From Bacilli bacterium (GTDB taxonomy: Bacteria > Bacillota_I > Bacilli_A > RF39 > UBA660): DNA of 8,890 nt. Positions 5,955-8,890 of the stretch are shown piece by piece. A model generated the notes under the pieces. It was not told the DNA's origin. It did not search any database and saw only the letters and a program-made list of their open reading frames with translations. The DNA is taken from NCBI GenBank assembly GCA_918219625.1, contig CAKJXT010000033.1, positions 1-8,890 of the forward strand, given 5' to 3'. The position numbers and the translations under genes are program-made. Within the stretch, counting starts at the first letter, position 1, and each line of letters starts with the position of its first letter.

Positions 5955-6487
5955 TGCAAAAAGAATGGTATGTAGTTAACACTTATTCAGGACATGAGAA
6001 TAAGGTAAAAGAAAAACTAGAAATGCGTGCAAGTACTATGGGTATGGAAGACTATATCTTTAGAGTAGTTGTACCAGAACAAAAAGAAATAGAAATAAAA
6101 GATGGAAAAGAAAAAGAAAAAATCAAAAAAATGTTTCCAGGATATATATTAGTTGAAATGATAATGAATGATGAAGCTTGGTTTATAGTAAGAAATACTC
6201 CAGGCGTAACAGGATTTATTGGTTCATCAGGTAAAGGAGCTAAACCTTTCCCTTTAACACCACAAGAAGCAGATAAAATACTAAATCAAATGGGAATGAG
6301 TAGACTAGAAGTAAATACAGACTTAAATGTAGACGATACAGTAAAAGTAATCGGTGGACCATTCGCTGGAATGTATGGAAAAATTAAAAATATTGATTCA
6401 GCTACTGGACTACTTGAAGTAAGCCTAGACTTATTTGGACAAGAAACAAATGTCGAATTAGAACTATCACAAATTGAAAAATCATAA
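5954..6487 (+). CDS. nusG: Transcription termination/antitermination factor NusG
   Basis: The 177-aa protein is of normal length. The N-terminal NGN domain (about 1-110) starts with EWYVVNTYSGHENKVKEKLE and includes VVVPEQKEIEIKDGKEK, the FPGYILVEM motif that binds the RNA polymerase clamp region, and VRNTPGVTGFIGS. A C-terminal KOW domain (about 125-177) contains VKVIGGPFAGMYGKI and the ending VELELSQIEK. NusG binds elongating RNA polymerase, modulates pausing, and links to ribosomes through the KOW domain. The start overlaps the secE stop by one base; its AAAGGAG (5936-5942) is 11 bases upstream, rather far, which fits coupling to secE translation. Confidence 0.97.
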   Translation: MQKEWYVVNTYSGHENKVKEKLEMRASTMGMEDYIFRVVVPEQKEIEIKDGKEKEKIKKMFPGYILVEMIMNDEAWFIVRNTPGVTGFIGSSGKGAKPFPLTPQEADKILNQMGMSRLEVNTDLNVDDTVKVIGGPFAGMYGKIKNIDSATGLLEVSLDLFGQETNVELELSQIEKS

Positions 6488-6495
6488 AAAAACAA

Positions 6496-6524
6496 TTGAT
6501 ATTTGAGAAATTTTGTGATATTAT
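6496..6524 (+). promoter_or_regulatory. Sigma-A promoter of rplK-rplA
   Basis: TTGATA (6496-6501), a 17-base spacer, and TATTAT (6519-6524) with TG at 6516-6517 as an extended -10. Predicted transcription start is near 6531, giving a leader of about 120 bases before rplK. It lies just after the nusG stop; no clear terminator separates nusG, so readthrough from secE-nusG is also likely. Confidence 0.78.
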
Positions 6525-6530
6525 TAAATG

Positions 6531-6619
6531 GCTATATTTATTTTAATATAGATTTAGTGGGAGCTTATCTATGATTTGTGCCTATTGCGGATTATGTACA
6601 AAGCATTATAACCACTCAC
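6531..6619 (+). promoter_or_regulatory. L1-binding autoregulatory leader of rplK-rplA (23S rRNA mimic)
   Basis: The leader opens with a 7-bp hairpin, CTATATT (6532-6538) with AATATAG (6545-6551). Then comes GTGGGAGC (6557-6564), which is the sequence at the L1-binding site (helix 76-77) of bacterial 23S rRNA, and on the other side GC-ATTATAA-CCAC (6603-6615), resembling the rRNA's UGAAAUACCAC strand. AGTGG (6556-6560) pairs with CCACT (6612-6616). Inside, TTTGTGC (6576-6582) pairs with GTACAAA (6597-6603) with one G-U pair. This reproduces the asymmetric internal loop bound by ribosomal protein L1, the product of the second gene of the unit. L1 repression of rplK-rplA through such a mimic is well established in other bacteria; here it is predicted from sequence. 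Confidence 0.75.
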
Positions 6620-6681
6620 GAAAAAGAATTTTATTAGGAGGTGTTTTTCGTGGCAAAAAAGAACGTTACAAAAGAAATTAA
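6571..6681 (+). other. Cys-rich short reading frame across the rplK leader (doubtful gene)
   Basis: An ATG at 6571 opens 36 codons starting MICAYCGLCTKHYNHSRKR, with Cys at 3, 6 and 9 and His at 12 and 15, a spacing like a small metal-binding knuckle. GGGAG at 6559-6563 lies seven bases upstream. The frame runs through the rplK Shine-Dalgarno site and ends inside rplK in another frame. However, its ribosome site and first codons coincide with the L1-binding structure, which explains the same bases, so chance is more likely than a real gene. Confidence 0.15.
6636..6643 (+). promoter_or_regulatory. Ribosome binding site that decides the rplK start
   Basis: AGGAGGTG precedes the GTG at 6650 by six bases. 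The longer frame beginning at the GTG at 6641 would start inside this site and add three residues not seen in L11, so 6650 is preferred. Confidence 0.85.
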
Positions 6682-7078
6682 ATTACAAATACCAGCAGGA
6701 AAAGCAACACCAGCTCCTCCAGTAGGAACAGTGCTTGGACCAGCAGGAATTAATTTACAAGAATTTTGTACAAAGTACAACGATGCAACAAGAGACAAGA
6801 TGGGAGATGTCATACCAGTAGTTATTTCTGTTTATGAAGACAGAACTTTCGACTTCGTATTAAAAACTCCACCAGCTGCAGAATTAATCAAGAAATTTGC
6901 TAAGATTAAAGCTGGATCTGGTAAAGGTAAAAATGAAATCGTTGGAAGCATTACTAGAGCTCAATTAAGAGAAATTGCTGAAATTAAACTACCAGACTTA
7001 AATGCATATACTGTTGAAGAGGCTATGAAGATAGTTGAAGGTACTGCACTTAATATGGGTGTTGAAATTAAAGATTAA
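6650..7078 (+). CDS. rplK: 50S ribosomal protein L11
   Basis: From the GTG start the protein is 142 aa, a usual bacterial L11 length, and begins [19 protein letters not shown]. The proline-rich switch between the domains of L11 is seen as [15 protein letters not shown] (21-35), followed by EFC and the N-terminal domain. The rRNA-binding C-terminal domain starts near [11 protein letters not shown] (72-82) and includes [25 protein letters not shown]11 binds the GTPase-associated region of 23S rRNA and is needed for factor-dependent steps and, in many bacteria, RelA activation. It is the first gene of the L1-controlled unit; rplA follows 55 bases later. Confidence 0.97.
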   Translation: MAKKNVTKEIKLQIPAGKATPAPPVGTVLGPAGINLQEFCTKYNDATRDKMGDVIPVVISVYEDRTFDFVLKTPPAAELIKKFAKIKAGSGKGKNEIVGSITRAQLREIAEIKLPDLNAYTVEEAMKIVEGTALNMGVEIKD

Positions 7079-7121
7079 TACATAGTAAAACTATGTGGAA
7101 GGAAAATATCCGCTAGAACCA

Positions 7122-7128
7122 CAGGAGG
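7122..7128 (+). promoter_or_regulatory. Ribosome binding site that decides the rplA start
   Basis: AGGAGGT lies five bases before the ATG at 7134. An in-frame GTG at 7095 would add 13 residues (starting MEGKYPL) that do not resemble L1 and would include this site, so it is rejected. Confidence 0.85.
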
Positions 7129-7133
7129 TAAAA

Positions 7134-7826
7134 ATGAAAAAAGGAAAGAAATATGTAGAAGCTGCTTCTAAAATAGAAAAGAATAAAGCTTATACAAAAG
7201 AAGAAGCTGTTAAGTTAGTAAAAGAAACAGCTGTAACTAAGTTTGATTCTTCAATAGAAATAGCTATGAGATTAAACCTAGATACTAAAAAAGCAGATCA
7301 ACAATTAAGAGGAGCTATCGTATTACCAAATGGAACAGGTAAAACTAAAAAAGTATTAGTTTTAGCTAAAGGACCAAAAGCTACTGAAGCAAAAGAAGCT
7401 GGAGCAGACTTTGTTGGTGATATGGATATGATAGAAAAAATCGAAAAAGAAAACTGGTTCGATTTTGATACTCTAATTGCTACTCCAGATATGATGCCTG
7501 CATTAGGAAAAATTGGTAAAATCTTAGGACCAAAAGGATTAATGCCAAACCCTAAAACAGGAACAGTAACAATGGATGTTAAAAAAGCTGTTGAAGACGT
7601 TAAAAAAGGTCGTGTTGAATACAGAACTGATACTTATGGTAACATACATGCATTAATAGGAAAAGCAAGTTTCACTGATGAAGCTTTACTTCAAAACTTA
7701 AATGCATTCGTAAATGTTATCTTAAAAGCTAAACCATCAGTTGTAAAAGGATCATACATTAAGAATGTAACAATCTCATCAACAATGGGACCTGGTGTAA
7801 AAATTGATTTAAATGAGTTAAATTAG
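7134..7826 (+). CDS. rplA: 50S ribosomal protein L1
   Basis: The 230-aa product has the normal L1 length. It starts [20 protein letters not shown]; Phe37 lies in the [13 protein letters not shown] strand (36-48), which contacts RNA in this family. The middle domain has [18 protein letters not shown] (59-76) and [36 protein letters not shown] (111-146), the most conserved stretch. The C-terminal part includes [19 protein letters not shown] and ends in [11 protein letters not shown]1 forms the mobile stalk at the E site and doubles as a translational repressor; the leader before rplK carries its predicted target. The next gene, rplJ, has its own promoter. Confidence 0.97.
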   Translation: MKKGKKYVEAASKIEKNKAYTKEEAVKLVKETAVTKFDSSIEIAMRLNLDTKKADQQLRGAIVLPNGTGKTKKVLVLAKGPKATEAKEAGADFVGDMDMIEKIEKENWFDFDTLIATPDMMPALGKIGKILGPKGLMPNPKTGTVTMDVKKAVEDVKKGRVEYRTDTYGNIHALIGKASFTDEALLQNLNAFVNVILKAKPSVVKGSYIKNVTISSTMGPGVKIDLNELN

Positions 7827-7828
7827 TC

Positions 7829-7857
7829 TTTACAAATAAAAAATAATATGTTAAAAT
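7829..7857 (+). promoter_or_regulatory. Sigma-A promoter of rplJ-rplL
   Basis: TTTACA (7829-7834), a 17-base spacer, and TAAAAT (7852-7857) preceded by TG at 7849-7850 (extended -10). It starts two bases after the rplA stop codon. Predicted transcription start is near 7864, just before the L10 leader. Confidence 0.75.
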
Positions 7858-7877
7858 TAATTCGTTGCAAAAAATAG

Positions 7878-7985
7878 TACCGTAGACAGTAGGAGTGGAA
7901 ACACTTAATATTTCCTACCGAGGAACTTTTAAGTTAGATACTTTAAAAGCCTTACTGTCTATAGTAAGGCTTATTTGTTACGGTA
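7878..7985 (+). promoter_or_regulatory. Ribosomal protein L10 leader of rplJ-rplL
   Basis: The sequence has the hallmark ACCGTAGACAGTAGG at 7879-7893 and CCTACCGAGGAAC at 7914-7926 found in L10 leaders of Firmicutes. GTAGGA (7889-7894) pairs with TCCTAC (7913-7918), capped by AGTG-GAAA-CACT (7894-7905, a GAAA tetraloop), and AACTTTTAAGTT (7924-7935) makes a small second hairpin. The outer segment TACCGTA (7878-7884) is complementary to TACGGTA (7979-7985). In known cases the L10(L12)4 complex binds this leader and lowers rplJ-rplL expression. The leader occupies most of the 181-base gap between rplA and rplJ. Confidence 0.85.
7947..7972 (+). terminator. Attenuator hairpin of the L10 leader
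   Basis: AAGCCTTACT (7947-7956) and AGTAAGGCTT (7963-7972) form a perfect 10-bp stem with loop GTCTAT, followed by ATTTGTTA, a weak U-tract. The left arm and loop contain TACTGTCTA (7953-7961), an exact complement of TAGACAGTA (7883-7891) in the L10-binding part, so the hairpin and that long-range pairing exclude each other. This is the layout of a transcription attenuator controlled by L10 binding. Confidence 0.75.
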
Positions 7986-8007
7986 AAAATAATAAGGAGG
8001 CGAAAGA

Positions 8008-8502
8008 ATGGCAAACGCTAAGATAATCGAGGGAAAAGCAAAAGTTGTTGAAGAAATAGCTAACAAGGTAAAAGAATCTAGTACAGCAGTATTATTTGAA
8101 TACCAAGGATTAACAGTTTCAGAAACAAATGAGCTTAGAAGAAAATTAAGAGAATCTGGTTCTGATTATAAAGTATACAAGAATACTTTAACAAAAAGAG
8201 CAATGGATTCACTTAAAATCGATTTAGGAGAATTAGGAGGACCAAAAGCAATCGCATTTGGAACTGACGCAATAGCTCCAATCAAAACATTAAGTGACTT
8301 CGCAAAAGACCATCCAGCACTACAATTAAAAGTAGGTATTGTTGATGGTGAAGTTGCAGATGAAGCAAAATTAAAAACATATGCTTCAATACCAAGCAGA
8401 GATACATTACTTACAATGTTTGCTGCTGGACTTATGGAACATGTTAAGAATGTGGCAATATGCTTAGACTTACATGCAAAAAAATTAGAGGAAAATAAAT
8501 AA
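8008..8502 (+). CDS. rplJ: 50S ribosomal protein L10
   Basis: The 164-aa protein matches L10 in length and motifs: an N-terminal helix rich in VVEEIANKVKES, the strand AVLFEYQGLTVSETNELRRKLRESG (residues 27-51), and YKVYKNTLTKRAM (54-66), which form the rRNA-binding domain. AFGTDAIAPIKTLSDFAK follows, and a C-terminal helix (about 133-164, LTMFAAGLMEHVKNVAICLDLHAKKLEE) would bind L7/L12 dimers. L10 is the base of the stalk that recruits translation factors. An AAGGAGG at 7994-8000 places the start. It is expected to repress its own unit through the upstream leader. rplL follows 18 bases later. Confidence 0.97.
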   Translation: MANAKIIEGKAKVVEEIANKVKESSTAVLFEYQGLTVSETNELRRKLRESGSDYKVYKNTLTKRAMDSLKIDLGELGGPKAIAFGTDAIAPIKTLSDFAKDHPALQLKVGIVDGEVADEAKLKTYASIPSRDTLLTMFAAGLMEHVKNVAICLDLHAKKLEENK

Positions 8503-8520
8503 TTAAAGGAGGAATTTTAA

Positions 8521-8889
8521 ATGGCAAAAATTAGTACAAGTGATATAATCGCTTCAATCAAAGAAATGACAATCTTAGAAGTAAAAGAATTAGTAGACGC
8601 AATGAAAGAGGAATTTGGTGTAGATCCAAGTGCTGTAGCAGTAGCTGCACCAGTAGCAGGAGCTGCTGCTGAAGAAGCTCCAAGTACAGTTAATGTAGTA
8701 TTAACAAGTGCTGGTGCTAACAAGATAGCTGTAATCAAAGTAATTAAGGAAATTACTGGATTAGGATTAGGAGAAGCTAAAGCTATCGCTGACAATGGTG
8801 GAAACATCAAAGAAAACGTTTCAATGGATGAAGCTAACGAATTAAAAGCTAAGTTCGAAGAAGCTGGCGCAACAGTTGAATTCAAATAA
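8521..8889 (+). CDS. rplL: 50S ribosomal protein L7/L12
   Basis: The 122-aa protein has the N-terminal dimerisation helices (SDIIASIKEMTILEVKELVDAMKEEFGVD, about 7-35), a flexible Ala-rich hinge (about 36-55) and the globular factor-binding domain with VVLTSAGANKIAVIKVIKEITGLGLGEAKAI (about 59-89), ending ATVEFK. L7/L12 is the multi-copy stalk protein that recruits elongation factors. GGAGG at 8508-8512 lies eight bases upstream. The loop after the AKAIAD helix reads NGGNIKENVS, where the family usually has a variant of APxxVKEGVS. The gene is complete; the stop is one base before the end of the window, where rpoB would be expected next. Confidence 0.97.
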   Translation: MAKISTSDIIASIKEMTILEVKELVDAMKEEFGVDPSAVAVAAPVAGAAAEEAPSTVNVVLTSAGANKIAVIKVIKEITGLGLGEAKAIADNGGNIKENVSMDEANELKAKFEEAGATVEFK

Positions 8890-8890
8890 T

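Noticed and set aside
6286..6495. Minus-strand frame opposite the end of nusG
   Set aside because: It is the antisense of the conserved KOW domain and has no independent support.
6488..6649. tRNA or rpmG gene near secE-nusG, as in many Firmicutes
   Set aside because: No cloverleaf with a TTC-containing T arm and CCA-ready acceptor stem, and no L33-like frame, was found here or before secE; the region is explained by the promoter and L1 leader.
7878..7985. Metabolite riboswitch before rplJ
   Set aside because: The ACAGTAGG and CCTACCGAGG elements together with the downstream rplJ identify it as an L10 leader.
8517..8885. Minus-strand frame of 122 codons opposite rplL
   Set aside because: It mirrors rplL almost end to end; the Ala-rich product is the antisense of the hinge and helices of L7/L12.

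Overview
The window is strongly AT-rich. All genes are on the + strand, with consensus AGGAGG-type Shine-Dalgarno sites, sigma-A promoters, TAA/TAG stops and the standard code (Trp is TGG; no TGA stop occurs). The gene families point to a low-GC Gram-positive bacterium: MraZ-RsmH-FtsL plus a PASTA-bearing class B PBP, a very short SecE, and an L10 leader of the Firmicutes kind. I read it as an uncultured Clostridia-like Firmicute; the genus cannot be fixed from the sequence.

Region 1 (1-3644) is the start of a division and cell wall (dcw) cluster: the 3' part of mraZ, rsmH, an ftsL-like gene and a two-PASTA transpeptidase. The usual continuation (spoVD, mraY, mur genes) is absent.

Region 2 (3676-5688) is a four-gene accessory operon with its own promoter: a 69-aa XRE-type regulator, a four-helix membrane protein that overlaps it, a protein resembling PemK/MazF, and a protein resembling DUF1835/DUF3658 proteins. 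The genes overlap or lie 2 and 24 bases apart. A palindrome over the -35 box suggests autoregulation by the XRE protein. This is the least understood part of the window and the best candidate for an undescribed system.

Region 3 (5701-8890) is the secE-nusG-rplK-rplA-rplJ-rplL block that normally precedes rpoB. It has three promoters with the same architecture (TTGACA-like, 17-base spacer, extended -10), before secE, rplK and rplJ. The rplK leader carries a copy of the 23S rRNA L1-binding motif, which predicts feedback by L1, encoded by the second gene of that unit. The rplJ leader is an L10-type leader in which a 9-base segment can pair with the 5' arm of a terminator hairpin, giving a visible terminator/antiterminator switch.

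No tRNA, rRNA, CRISPR array, insertion sequence or origin was seen. No gene-free stretch exceeds 300 bases; the longest are the two r-protein leaders.
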